Assembly: GCA_031257655.1 (NCBI GenBank)
Contig: JAIROF010000123.1
Coordinates: 1-19,438, forward strand
Reading direction: 5' to 3'
Source of the DNA: Prevotellaceae bacterium
GTDB lineage: Bacteria > Bacteroidota > Bacteroidia > Bacteroidales > UBA932
Length of the DNA stretch: 19,438 nt
The position numbers and the translations under genes are program-made. The notes below the pieces were generated by a model. The model had not been told where the DNA came from. It did no database searches and saw nothing but the letters and a program-made list of their open reading frames with translations. Of the stretch, positions 7,546 through 14,444 are shown piece after piece (position 1 is the stretch's first letter; every line of letters starts with the position of its first letter).

Positions 7546-8643
7546 ATGTACAGCCAGGATACCCGAACCGTTCTTACGCTTGACGCGGGAGGACAGAGTT
7601 TTCGCTTTTCCGCCATGCGCGGCAACAGCGAAGTTGTGAAATCGGTGAGGCTCATCCCCAACGTGAGCAGCCTTGAGCACTGCCTCTCCACGCTGGTGGA
7701 GGGCTTTACGCAGGTCAACCGGCAGCTGAGCGAGCCGCCGGTTGCCATCAGCTTCGCCTTTCCCGGGCCTGCCGATTACCCGACGGGCGTTATCGGCGAT
7801 TTGCCCAACGTCCCCTCGTTTAAGGGAGGCGTTCCGCTCAAGGCCTTTCTGGAGCAGCGGTTCGGGCTGCCGGTGTTCATCAACAACGACGGCGACCTGT
7901 TTGCCTACGGCGAAGCGCTGGCGGGCTTTTTGCCCCACGTGAACCGCCTGCTGGAGAAGGCCGGCAGCAGGCGCCGCTACAAGAACCTGATAGGCGTTAC
8001 GCTGGGAACGGGCTTCGGGTGCGGAGTGGTGCAGGGCGTAGCGCTCAACGTGGGCGACAACGCCGCCGCCGCCGAAGTATGGTGCATGCGCGCCAAAAAC
8101 CTGCCCGACTGCATCGCTGAGGATACGGTGAACAGCAGCGCCGTAATCCGCGCGTACCGGCAAGAAGCGGGCAACGACCTCAACGTGTCGTCGCAGGAGG
8201 TGTACGAAATTGCAAAGGGGGCAAGGGAGGGAAACCGCGCCGCCGCCCTGCGCTCCCTTGAGCTCCTGGGAAACTCCCTGGGCGACGCTCTCGCCAACAT
8301 TCTCGCGGTGGTAGATGGCTTAGTAGTCGTGGGCGGCGGGATTGCTCAGGCGCACGACTTGTTCATGCCCCACGCCATAGCTGCCATCAACGCTACCATT
8401 GGCCGCGCCGACGGCAGCCGCGTGCCGCGCATTGAGATCACCGCATACAACGTGGAGGACGAGCTGGAGCTGGGCAAGTTCCTTAAGGGGTCGCCCAAAA
8501 AGGTAACCATCCCCGGAACCGACATAAGCGTTGACTACGACCCCGTAAAGAAAGCCGGCATCGGCGTTACCAAGCTGGGCGATCTACGCGCCATATCCAT
8601 AGGGGCGTACAGCTTTGCGCTGCACCAGCTCGACAAAGCGTAG
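7546..8643 (+). CDS. ROK-family sugar kinase-like protein
   Basis: A 365-residue protein of the ROK (repressor, ORF, kinase) superfamily, whose members phosphorylate glucose, N-acetylhexosamines or similar sugars with ATP. There is no N-terminal DNA-binding domain, so it should be a kinase-like cytosolic protein. Visible motifs are the phosphate loop LTLDAGGQSFRF (10-21), catalytic-site NNDGDLFAYGEAL with D115, LGTGFGCG (153-160) and the adenosine motif VVVGGGIA (260-267). The zinc-binding CxCGxxGCxE signature is absent: the region reads EVWCMRAKNLPDC (177-189). I recall the same lack in a Bacteroides-type ROK subfamily. Gln17 stands where Thr or Asn is common in the DxGGT loop. The start ATG follows a strong promoter box by 150 bp. 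Substrate is not predictable. Confidence 0.85.
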   Translation: MYSQDTRTVLTLDAGGQSFRFSAMRGNSEVVKSVRLIPNVSSLEHCLSTLVEGFTQVNRQLSEPPVAISFAFPGPADYPTGVIGDLPNVPSFKGGVPLKAFLEQRFGLPVFINNDGDLFAYGEALAGFLPHVNRLLEKAGSRRRYKNLIGVTLGTGFGCGVVQGVALNVGDNAAAAEVWCMRAKNLPDCIAEDTVNSSAVIRAYRQEAGNDLNVSSQEVYEIAKGAREGNRAAALRSLELLGNSLGDALANILAVVDGLVVVGGGIAQAHDLFMPHAIAAINATIGRADGSRVPRIEITAYNVEDELELGKFLKGSPKKVTIPGTDISVDYDPVKKAGIGVTKLGDLRAISIGAYSFALHQLDKA

Positions 8644-8687
8644 CCACCTCCACCCTACATTTTCATTGCACTCTCTTTTTTACATTC

Positions 8688-9008
8688 ATGTACCGATACT
8701 TAGCACACTTACTGTCGCTGTTTTGCCTGCTGCTGCTGCTGGCCGGATGCAGCGCACACGCACGCCAAATGCGGCAAACACAAAAGCTCTCCCGCCAAAA
8801 CGTAAAGCGGCAGGAGAGCAAATCGCTCTCGGAGGAGCTGATAGGCCCCGGAGAGGTGAGCAAAAAAGACGTCAACTACAAAAACTTGGACAAAATTCGC
8901 CACCGATGCCTGCACATCAACAAAAAAGGGGAGCGCTGCGGGCGCAAAGGGAAGAAGAAAAACGGCTACAAGTACTGCTTCTGGCACACGCCAAAGAGCA
9001 AGTATTAA
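8688..9008 (+). CDS. Small lipoprotein with C-terminal Cys/His cluster
   Basis: A 106-residue protein starting MYRYLAHLLSLFCLLLLLAGC: a hydrophobic signal followed by a lipobox (LAGC, Cys21), so it is probably lipidated and anchored in the envelope. The mature part is very basic and polar. Near the C-terminus is HRCLHINKKGERC and, after twelve residues, CFWH, giving C-X9-C-X12-C-X2-H. That spacing and the TKKG/NKKG-like context resemble a small zinc-binding module common in phage and bacterial proteins (C-x-A-x-T-K-K-G...C...YCxxH). No function is known to me. It begins 44 bp after the ROK gene on the same strand and may share its transcript. A strong hairpin follows at 9027. Confidence 0.8.
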   Translation: MYRYLAHLLSLFCLLLLLAGCSAHARQMRQTQKLSRQNVKRQESKSLSEELIGPGEVSKKDVNYKNLDKIRHRCLHINKKGERCGRKGKKKNGYKYCFWHTPKSKY

Positions 9009-9026
9009 GAGCTCCGCTTGATGAGC

Positions 9027-9055
9027 AGCCGCAAAAATGCTCAATTTTTGCGGCT
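9027..9055. terminator. Stem-loop terminator between convergent genes
   Basis: A perfect 12-base inverted repeat AGCCGCAAAAAT / ATTTTTGCGGCT with a five-base loop lies 19 bp after the lipoprotein stop. The T-rich strand lies inside the stem rather than after it. It probably ends the plus-strand transcript, and may also serve the minus-strand plug gene ending at 9206. Confidence 0.7.
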
Positions 9056-9176
9056 GTCCCTTAGCGGCTGTGTTATACGCAGCAAAAGCGTTTCAGCGGA
9101 AAATAGCGCTTAACTAAAATGTAATTTGCTCATTTTTAGCTGTCTGATTTTTTGCATTTAGCTTTCTTAATGGGCG

Positions 9177-9213
9177 ATTAATTCCTAATTCTTAATTCCT
9201 AATTCCTAATTCT
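9177..9213. repeat. AATTCCT tandem repeat containing the plug-gene stop codon
   Basis: About four to five imperfect copies of TAATTCCT or TAATTCTT run across the 3' end of the minus-strand gene. The stop codon (9206-9208) is formed by the repeat itself. No protein or regulatory role is evident. Confidence 0.65.
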
Positions 9214-10471
9214 GCGATCTGACCCACGTTACGTTGAGGAGCCTGTCGTGGTAGTCGGTTGGGGATCGATAGTATACGTACACGCCGTAAATATTTTCCG
9301 TTTCGCTGGAGCAGGCATCAAATTTACCCATGTCGAGCGCGCCGTATTCGTCTACGTAGACGTACTTGTAGTTGTAGTATCCTTGCTTTGCGGGCAGCGA
9401 CAGCTCGTAGGCGCGGCGGCGGCTGTCGTACAGCAGGACGAAATCGTTGTGCAGCTCCCACCCCGATATTTCGCCAAAGAGGTACACCTTACCCCTGAGC
9501 GGCTGCGCTGCATGGAGCGAAAAATATACGCTGGGGTAATCGCTCTGCGTGTCGCTTTCGTCGCGGTATCGCTCGTTGCGGATCACGTACCGTCCGTTGA
9601 GGTCCGGGTTGTAGAGGTACTGCTTAAACGGCTCGTCCTGCTCCAGCTGTACGCGGTAGCGGCTGTTGATGTTGGCAATTTCCCGCACGCGCAGCGTTTT
9701 GTATTCAATGCTCGAAATGTCGAAGTGGCGGTATTCGCTGCCGCCCGGGTAGAGGTTTTTGTTGTGGTGCGAGTAGTCTATGGCGCCGCTGCGGATGAAG
9801 GTAGGCGTTGGCGGAGGGATGTTCAGGAAGCGGTATCCGTTTTGCTCCACGCGCACCTTCACTTCGGTGTAGGGTTGCCCAATGGGAAACGCGGTGTGCT
9901 CCACCGCGATGTCGAGCTGCTGGGAGCAGGCGTCGTTTCCGGCAAGGGGGAGGTTGCGCACGCTCACCCGAACGCCAACGGGGGAGGTCTCTACGACCGC
10001 AAAGCTCTTTTGGAAGAGCACGGTTTCGGCGTTGTCGCCGTCGTACACCTTAAGGAGGTAGTTTCCGGAGAGCTTGAGCTGCAGCTGCGGGTTTGGGATT
10101 TCGAGCGCGTAGTGCGCGTATCCCACCAGGGTGTTGAACGATGGGTCGCGGTCGCTGAGGTATCCGTCGGGGAAGCCTTCGAGGTAGTCGGAAACAAAGA
10201 GGCTGCTCTCCTGCCAGTCGGCGTCGCACAGCACCACCTTGTAGGAGAAGTAGCGGATGCTTTCGGCGAGGTCGTCGAACGAAAGTTGCAGGCGCTCGGC
10301 CGAGCCGAGGGTAATGACGGGGTCGGTCATTTCGCTGTCGAGCTTGCGCAGCTGAACGGTTTTGATCTCCCTGTCGAAGCAGGCGTCGGCGCCCTTGCGC
10401 AGCTGGCCGGCGGAAAGGTAAGGTAGCGCTGCGGCAGCTGCGGCGAGGAGGGGAAGCGTAAGCCTTTTCAT
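9206..10471 (-). CDS. Type IX secretion system plug protein (DUF5103 family)
   Basis: A 421-residue exported protein of the Bacteroidetes family formerly called DUF5103, now named for the T9SS Plug, which closes the periplasmic side of the SprA outer-membrane translocon when no substrate is bound. MKRLTLPLLAAAAAALPYLS is a signal peptide. The mature part is beta-rich with many aromatic residues, including FGEISGWEL and a C-terminal YYNYKYVYVDEYG resembling an Ig/CBM-like sandwich. I start it at ATG 10471, not at the longer frame (10684), because the extra 71 residues are a shadow of the upstream gene and have no export signal. Its ATG follows the upstream TAG after one base, so the two are translationally coupled. 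Assignment rests on recalled family features, not on a search. Confidence 0.82.
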   Translation of the reverse strand: MKRLTLPLLAAAAAALPYLSAGQLRKGADACFDREIKTVQLRKLDSEMTDPVITLGSAERLQLSFDDLAESIRYFSYKVVLCDADWQESSLFVSDYLEGFPDGYLSDRDPSFNTLVGYAHYALEIPNPQLQLKLSGNYLLKVYDGDNAETVLFQKSFAVVETSPVGVRVSVRNLPLAGNDACSQQLDIAVEHTAFPIGQPYTEVKVRVEQNGYRFLNIPPPTPTFIRSGAIDYSHHNKNLYPGGSEYRHFDISSIEYKTLRVREIANINSRYRVQLEQDEPFKQYLYNPDLNGRYVIRNERYRDESDTQSDYPSVYFSLHAAQPLRGKVYLFGEISGWELHNDFVLLYDSRRRAYELSLPAKQGYYNYKYVYVDEYGALDMGKFDACSSETENIYGVYVYYRSPTDYHDRLLNVTWVRSQN

Positions 10472-10472
10472 G

Positions 10473-11192
10473 CTAAAGCTCCCGCTTAATGGCAACAAAG
10501 CCGCTGTACTTCTGCACAACGTTGTTGTCGAGGTAAATGGTGAGGAAGTAGTAGTAGTTACCCTGCGGCAGGTTGCTACCGTCCCAGTCGTTGGCGTAAC
10601 CGCACTTTTGGTACACCTTGTCGCTATAGCGGTTGAAGACCAGCAGCTCGTTGTTGGGGTAGCTGAGCAGGCCGGGTATTTCAAAGTAGTCGTTCACGCC
10701 GTCGCCGTTGGGCGTAAACATGTTCACCTTGCTGGTGAGCACATTGTTGGAGATGGCGTTGATTTTGCGCTGCAAGGTTTTGAGGGTAGCACCGCTCTCC
10801 TCCTCCTGGAGGTGGAGCGTTTTTATGATTCCTCCCGTTCGGTCTACGCGCACCGTTACGTCGAACGAAAAGCTTTCGCCGCCCGCGAGGGGAGGCACCC
10901 GGACTATCAGGCTGCGGCTGCGCAGCGTATGGCCGGCGGCGCTGCAGGCTACGAGCGCTACCCCTTTGGGCAGCGGGTCTACTACGCGCATGCTGCCGGC
11001 AGCCTCTGCGTCACGGTTGTGCACGCTCACGCTGTAGGTCAGCTCTTCGCCCTGGCGCACCTCCGCCCTGTCGGAGGTAAAAGAAAGCTCGACCTCCCCG
11101 CCAAGGGCAGCCGGCGTAAAGAAAAGCAGCAGCACAACAGCAGCAGCACCCCATTTTCTACTTTTAGGCAGCGGTGAAAAAAATAGCTCCAT
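10473..11192 (-). CDS. Small secreted protein with T9SS type B sorting domain
   Basis: A 239-residue protein with a signal peptide (about 1-31, MELFFSPLPKSRKWG then a hydrophobic stretch). A DUF11-like beta-sandwich follows (about 34-118: YSVSVHNRD, VDPLPKGV). The C-terminal gliding-motility-associated / CHU_C domain (about 156-236) shows MFTPNGDGVNDYFEIPG, LLVFNRYSDKVY, NDWDGSNLPQGNYYYFLTI and GFVAIKRE. That last domain directs type B cargo to the T9SS. The ATG at 11192 is chosen because the signal peptide starts there; the frame extends to 11321 without support. Type B cargoes are often much larger, so this is a minimal one. It has a full promoter about 100 bp upstream and overlaps no neighbour. 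The plug gene starts one base after its stop. Confidence 0.88.
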   Translation of the reverse strand: MELFFSPLPKSRKWGAAAVVLLLFFTPAALGGEVELSFTSDRAEVRQGEELTYSVSVHNRDAEAAGSMRVVDPLPKGVALVACSAAGHTLRSRSLIVRVPPLAGGESFSFDVTVRVDRTGGIIKTLHLQEEESGATLKTLQRKINAISNNVLTSKVNMFTPNGDGVNDYFEIPGLLSYPNNELLVFNRYSDKVYQKCGYANDWDGSNLPQGNYYYFLTIYLDNNVVQKYSGFVAIKREL

Positions 11193-11290
11193 TACGGTAA
11201 TGTAAAATGTAAAATGCAAAGCGTTATGATTATCTTTGTTGCGTAAAACAAACAGGAAAATGAAACGAAGTCCGGCACAAAAATCAGTAA

Positions 11291-11321
11291 CAAAAATAGC
11301 TATTTTATCGCAACTACACAA
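11291..11321 (-). promoter_or_regulatory. Promoter of the CTD protein-plug operon
   Basis: The minus strand has TTG (11319-11321), 20 bases, then TATTTTTG (11291-11298), matching the Bacteroidetes TTG-N20-TAnnTTTG form exactly. The expected leader is about 90 bases. A small ACATTTT direct repeat lies in that leader close to the ATG. Confidence 0.7.
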
Positions 11322-11570
11322 TAAAATATTCGGCGCTTACATTTCTTTGGTGCGTAGCCTGCGGGTGGAATCTGCCGAACTCCGGTGCAATCCGGCGGGA
11401 TGCGCCGAACTCCGGCGGGCTGCCCAAAAACGACATTGGCTATACCGTAGCGGGTATATTTTGCGCATTTGGCCGCTATTGGCTGTGCCAATCTCCCGCC
11501 GCTTCTCCCGTATTGCAGTGGTATGGTGGGCGGGTGGGGTCACACAGATTGGCGGGGTGAAAGACCTAAT

Positions 11571-11697
11571 TTAGGGAACCTCTAAAAATCCCAAACGCTG
11601 CGCTACGCTCCCTCGGCAAAATGCTCATTTACTTTAGTAAACTCCGCTTTTGCCTCAGCCGCAAGCCTTGATTTTGGGGTTTTTAGAGGTTCCCTTT
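11571..11697. repeat. Inverted-repeat element, family 1, copy C
   Basis: This is the best-preserved copy. The left arm 11573-11595 (begins AGGGAACCTCTAAAAA) and right arm 11673-11695 are 23-base inverted repeats with a single mismatch. Inside, GCAAAA (11616-11621) pairs with TTTTGC (11648-11653) around ATTTACT/AGTAAA, giving a second nested hairpin. It abuts the family 2 repeat starting at 11699. Confidence 0.8.
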
Positions 11698-11698
11698 A

Positions 11699-11873
11699 CT
11701 CACTCGCGTTTATTTTTGGTGTTGGTGAGCTCGCTGCGCTCGGTGAAACCTAATTTAAATAACAAAACAACCTCAGCAGCAGAGAGGTATAGTATGAACA
11801 ACAACCTCGCTACCTCATTAAAGCAAATGGTTTATAATCAGCGCAATGCTTACCACGTCATGCAATTTATGAC
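11699..11873 (+). repeat. Dispersed repeat, family 2, copy 1
   Basis: About 175 bases matching the reverse complement of 18909-19073 over the whole length with scattered changes. Shared blocks include TTATTTTTGGTGTT, GTGAGCTCGCT, CAAAACAACCTCAG, TTTATAATCAGCG and TGCAATTTATGAC. An ATG at 11794 opens a short frame here, but the second copy has stops in that frame, so it is not coding. It contains a TATTTTTG box (11711-11718) that could act as a -7 element. Confidence 0.75.
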
Positions 11874-11942
11874 ATCATCAATTCCTTGTAGCTCATTCAA
11901 ACAAAACCAGGTGGGAAACTTGCGCTAAAAAGCTTTCAAACG

Positions 11943-12341
11943 GTGGATAAGATATTCGACCCCATACGCAAAAAATACGTTGCGCTGACGCCGGAGGAGC
12001 AGGTGCGCCAAAAGTTTATCAGCTTTTTGCTCAGCGAGCGGCACTTTCCGGCGGGGCTTATGATGGTAGAGCACGCGCTAAAGGTAAACGGGCTGAACCG
12101 CCGCTGCGACATTGTGGCGTGCGACCGCACGGGTGCGCCGCTGCTGCTGGTGGAGTGCAAGGCTCCCGGCGTGAGCATCGGCAACGACACGTTTGCGCAG
12201 GCAGCCCGCTACAACCTGGCGCTCCGCGTGCCGTACTTAGCCATTACCAACGGGGCGTTGAGCTACTGCTGCCGCATCTGCTTCGCCAGCGGCAGCGTCG
12301 AGTTTTTGGAAGATTTCCCCAGCTACTCCGCCATTGGGTAG
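11943..12341 (+). CDS. HsdR_N-like nuclease-domain protein
   Basis: A 132-residue protein matching the stand-alone 'type I restriction enzyme R protein N-terminal' family common in Bacteroidetes. The start is MDKIFDPIRKKYVALTPEE. The PD-(D/E)xK nuclease residues appear as D56 (RRCDIVACD) and E71-C-K73 (LLVECKAP), and QAARYNLAL and ITNGALSYCC follow. Despite the name it is not part of a type I restriction system here: no hsdM or hsdS is nearby. The start is GTG at 11943. The upstream codons (LALKSFQT in frame) resemble the missing family N-terminus but have no usual start codon, so about 15-20 residues may have been lost when repeats arrived upstream. It runs toward the helicase gene and ends 39 bp from it. 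Confidence 0.85.
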   Translation: MDKIFDPIRKKYVALTPEEQVRQKFISFLLSERHFPAGLMMVEHALKVNGLNRRCDIVACDRTGAPLLLVECKAPGVSIGNDTFAQAARYNLALRVPYLAITNGALSYCCRICFASGSVEFLEDFPSYSAIG

Positions 12342-12362
12342 CGCGCGCCGCGCCGCCCGCCC

Positions 12363-12386
12363 CGCTACTCTGCTACTCTGCTACTC
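12363..12386. repeat. CTACTCTG tandem repeat at helicase stop codon
   Basis: Three copies of the eight-base unit CTACTCTG (the last partial) lie between the convergent genes ending at 12341 and 12381. The helicase TAG stop (12381-12383) is inside the repeat. Confidence 0.7.
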
Positions 12387-13805
12387 AAAGAAGCGCTTGT
12401 CGAAGTTTACCAAGTAGAGCTGCTCGGTGGCGCGGGTGAAGGCGGTGTAGAGCCAGCGTAGAAATTCGACGTTAACCATTTCGTCGGTCAGGTAGCCGTG
12501 GTCAACAAACACGGCCTTCCACTGCCCGCCCTGCGCCTTGTGGCAGGTAACGGCGTAGGCGTGCTTTACCTGCAGCGCGCCGAAAAACGGGTCTGCCTTA
12601 ATCGCGGCGTACCGCTTGCTTGCGGGCGTCACGTGCGCGTAGTCTTCCTGCACCCTGGTAAACAGCTGCCGGCTCTGCTCGGCGCTCAGGGCGGCGCTCT
12701 CCATGCCTATGGTGTCGAGCATCAGGCGGCAGTCGAGCTCGGCGTTGTGGTAGTCGGTGAGCACAACGGTGGCTTCGGCAAAGCGAAATCCGTACATTTC
12801 GCGGTACCGGCGTATGCGCTGCAGCTCCACGATGTCGCCGTTGGCAATGAAGTCGACCTCCTTGCTCAGCTCGGCGTCCTGCTCCGTCCAGCGGTAGCTG
12901 TTCTTGACCACCATGAGGCGGTCGCCCGGCGTCACCTCCTCCTCTTTGCCCAGCACGGCGGCGCGAATGCCGGCGTTGTAGCGGTTGGCCTGCTTGTTGG
13001 AGCGCGTTATCACCATCACGCTATCTACGCCAAGCTTGCCGTACGCTGTGGCCAGCGTATCGACGAACTCCGCCCCCGGCAGGCGGCATACGTCCGGAAA
13101 TCCGTCGAGCTGCAGGCGCGGAAATCCTTGTCCGCCGGCCTCAATGCGCTCGCGGATGCGCGTAGCGTTGTGCAAGACGCCGGAGCTTTCGGCCTGCCGC
13201 ACCACCTCGCGCAGGAAGGCGTGCTCATTTTTGCCGTAGAACGAAAGGCTTTTGGCGTCGAGCGCCGGGCTTAGGGGCAGCCCCACGGGGGGCAGCTGCG
13301 CGCTGTCGCCCACCAGCACCAGCCGGCACCCCCTTCCGGTGCGGACAAAGGTGACCAAATCGTCGAGCAGGCGGCCGGAGCCGAATATCGATTGCTCTGC
13401 CGAGCTGTTGGAAATCATGGAGGCCTCGTCTACCAGAAACACCGCGTTGCTGTGCTGGTTGATGTTGAGCGAAAACTTGCCCACGCCGTCGCGCATGGCC
13501 GCCTGCCGGTAGATTTTCTTGTGGATGGTGTAGGCGGCGTGCCCCGAGTACAACGACATCACCTTGGCGGCGCGCCCCGTGGGCGCGAGCAGCACCACCT
13601 GCCGGCCAAACTCCCGGAGCGCGCGCACCAGCGCCGCCACCACCGTAGTCTTGCCTGTCCCAGCGTAGCCGTTGAGGACAAACAGCGCTTCGTCGTTCGG
13701 CTCCACCAGAAAAGCGCCGAGGCTGCCGAGCAGCGCCTGCTGGTCGGCCGTAGGGGTAAAGCTCATGTGCGAGGCAATGCGCCGGGAAATGTGGTGGCTG
13801 AGCAT
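12381..13805 (-). CDS. RecD/Dda-like superfamily 1 DNA helicase
   Basis: A 474-residue ATP-dependent 5'-3' DNA helicase of the RecD-like / Dda type often annotated as exodeoxyribonuclease V alpha-like in Bacteroidetes. No RecB or RecC partner is present here. Motifs in order: LTPTADQQALL-like N-terminal Q region, Walker A GYAGTGKTT (46-54), APTGRAAK (75-81), Walker B LVDEAS (124-129), motif III VGDSAQLPPV (165-174), motif V CHKAQGGQW (421-429) and motif VI LYTAFTRA (452-459). It spans the family's usual length, and the ATG at 13805 fits relatives with a short N-terminal arm. It is GC-rich like the core genome. The HNH gene ends 16 bp upstream, so its expression may depend on the restriction-type genes. 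Confidence 0.9.
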   Translation of the reverse strand: MLSHHISRRIASHMSFTPTADQQALLGSLGAFLVEPNDEALFVLNGYAGTGKTTVVAALVRALREFGRQVVLLAPTGRAAKVMSLYSGHAAYTIHKKIYRQAAMRDGVGKFSLNINQHSNAVFLVDEASMISNSSAEQSIFGSGRLLDDLVTFVRTGRGCRLVLVGDSAQLPPVGLPLSPALDAKSLSFYGKNEHAFLREVVRQAESSGVLHNATRIRERIEAGGQGFPRLQLDGFPDVCRLPGAEFVDTLATAYGKLGVDSVMVITRSNKQANRYNAGIRAAVLGKEEEVTPGDRLMVVKNSYRWTEQDAELSKEVDFIANGDIVELQRIRRYREMYGFRFAEATVVLTDYHNAELDCRLMLDTIGMESAALSAEQSRQLFTRVQEDYAHVTPASKRYAAIKADPFFGALQVKHAYAVTCHKAQGGQWKAVFVDHGYLTDEMVNVEFLRWLYTAFTRATEQLYLVNFDKRFFE

Positions 13806-13821
13806 ACAAGTTGTTCAATTT

Positions 13822-14409
13822 TTATGGCAGCAAGTCCTTTGCCTGTACAGGAAACTTTTGTACAAGCCATTTCAGCACGTCCAGCTGGTCTTTTGCAGGC
13901 GCTCGCCTGACCTGTGCAATCAGCTTGACGGCATCGGGTCTGTTTAGCGTTAAGTTCGACGCGCCCTCGTTGCATACGGAGCAGATTGCCCGCAAATTGC
14001 CCGGCTCGTCGGTACCCCCCATTGATTTGTCGATGATGTGTCCTATGTGCAGGCGTACAGTCTTTGTTGCATCATAAATATCCCGTTCACCAGCAACGCA
14101 TCCGCACATATAACAAGCAAAATCGTTACTATTTAGTATATTATCTTGAATGTTTTTTGGTATATCCGCGTCAAAAGATGGAAGTGGCTTATCTGTTTCT
14201 AAAAGATATTCATCAGAATTTAAATCGCTTCTGTCGTGGTGAGTTAAAATTTGGTATCCTTCTTCATTTCGCAACGCCCTGACATGCATTGCCCACCCCA
14301 ATGTTCCACCAGCAACCTCCTGTAATTCGCCAGAATTCATTACGCAGCCAAGATTCTCCAAAAAATGTGCTCGTAAGTTTGCTCGTATATTCATCTCTTT
14401 TTTTGTCAT
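13822..14409 (-). CDS. HNH endonuclease (restriction type, winged-helix N-terminus)
   Basis: A 195-residue protein with an N-terminal region typical of HNH restriction enzymes (RANLRAHFLENLG, LQEVAGG, HVRALRNEEGYQILTHHDR, 9-60). A C-terminal HNH domain follows. Metal- and catalysis-related residues appear as Cys99-x2-Cys102, LHIGHIIDKSMGG with H121 and H124, NLRAICSVCNEG with N138, and Cys143-x2-Cys146. Relatives usually sit beside a C5-cytosine methyltransferase as a type II restriction pair. It looks intact. It lies between the RecD-like gene (16 bp downstream) and another HNH gene (35 bp upstream), all on one strand. The 5' half is AT-rich, suggesting acquisition. The only nearby methyltransferase is broken. 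Confidence 0.85.
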   Translation of the reverse strand: MTKKEMNIRANLRAHFLENLGCVMNSGELQEVAGGTLGWAMHVRALRNEEGYQILTHHDRSDLNSDEYLLETDKPLPSFDADIPKNIQDNILNSNDFACYMCGCVAGERDIYDATKTVRLHIGHIIDKSMGGTDEPGNLRAICSVCNEGASNLTLNRPDAVKLIAQVRRAPAKDQLDVLKWLVQKFPVQAKDLLP

Positions 14410-14444
14410 AAATCGCTATAATCATGTAAATTTCTTCATTTTTA

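Larger units (their letters stand above)
11193..11942. other. Repeat-rich intergenic region before HsdR_N-like gene
   Basis: No gene is supported in these 750 bases. Besides the promoter above, it has a GC-rich part (11365-11560) with imperfect direct repeats of CCGAACTCCGG (around 11376 and 11403), a hairpin ATTGGC-TGT-GCCAAT (11478-11492) and a TATACC...GGTATA inverted repeat near 11440. Next come element copy C and the family 2 repeat, placed end to end. Short open frames here are not conserved between repeat copies. Confidence 0.7.

Noticed and set aside
9248..10426. Plus-strand 392-codon frame over the plug gene
   Set aside because: Antisense shadow, rich in Val/Ala with no motif, while the minus-strand frame has a signal peptide and family features.
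10472..10684. N-terminal extension of the plug-gene frame
   Set aside because: It overlaps the CTD gene in another frame, is Thr/Ser low-complexity, and lies before a clear signal peptide that starts at 10471.
11650..11928. Plus-strand frame with MNNNLATSLKQ before the HsdR_N-like gene
   Set aside because: It spans repeat copy C and family 2 copy 1; the second copy of the repeat is not open in this frame, so it is not a conserved gene.
11943..13805. HsdR_N-like gene plus helicase as a type I restriction or BREX-like defence unit
   Set aside because: The genes are convergent, both families occur widely as single core genes in Bacteroidetes, and no modification or specificity subunit is present.
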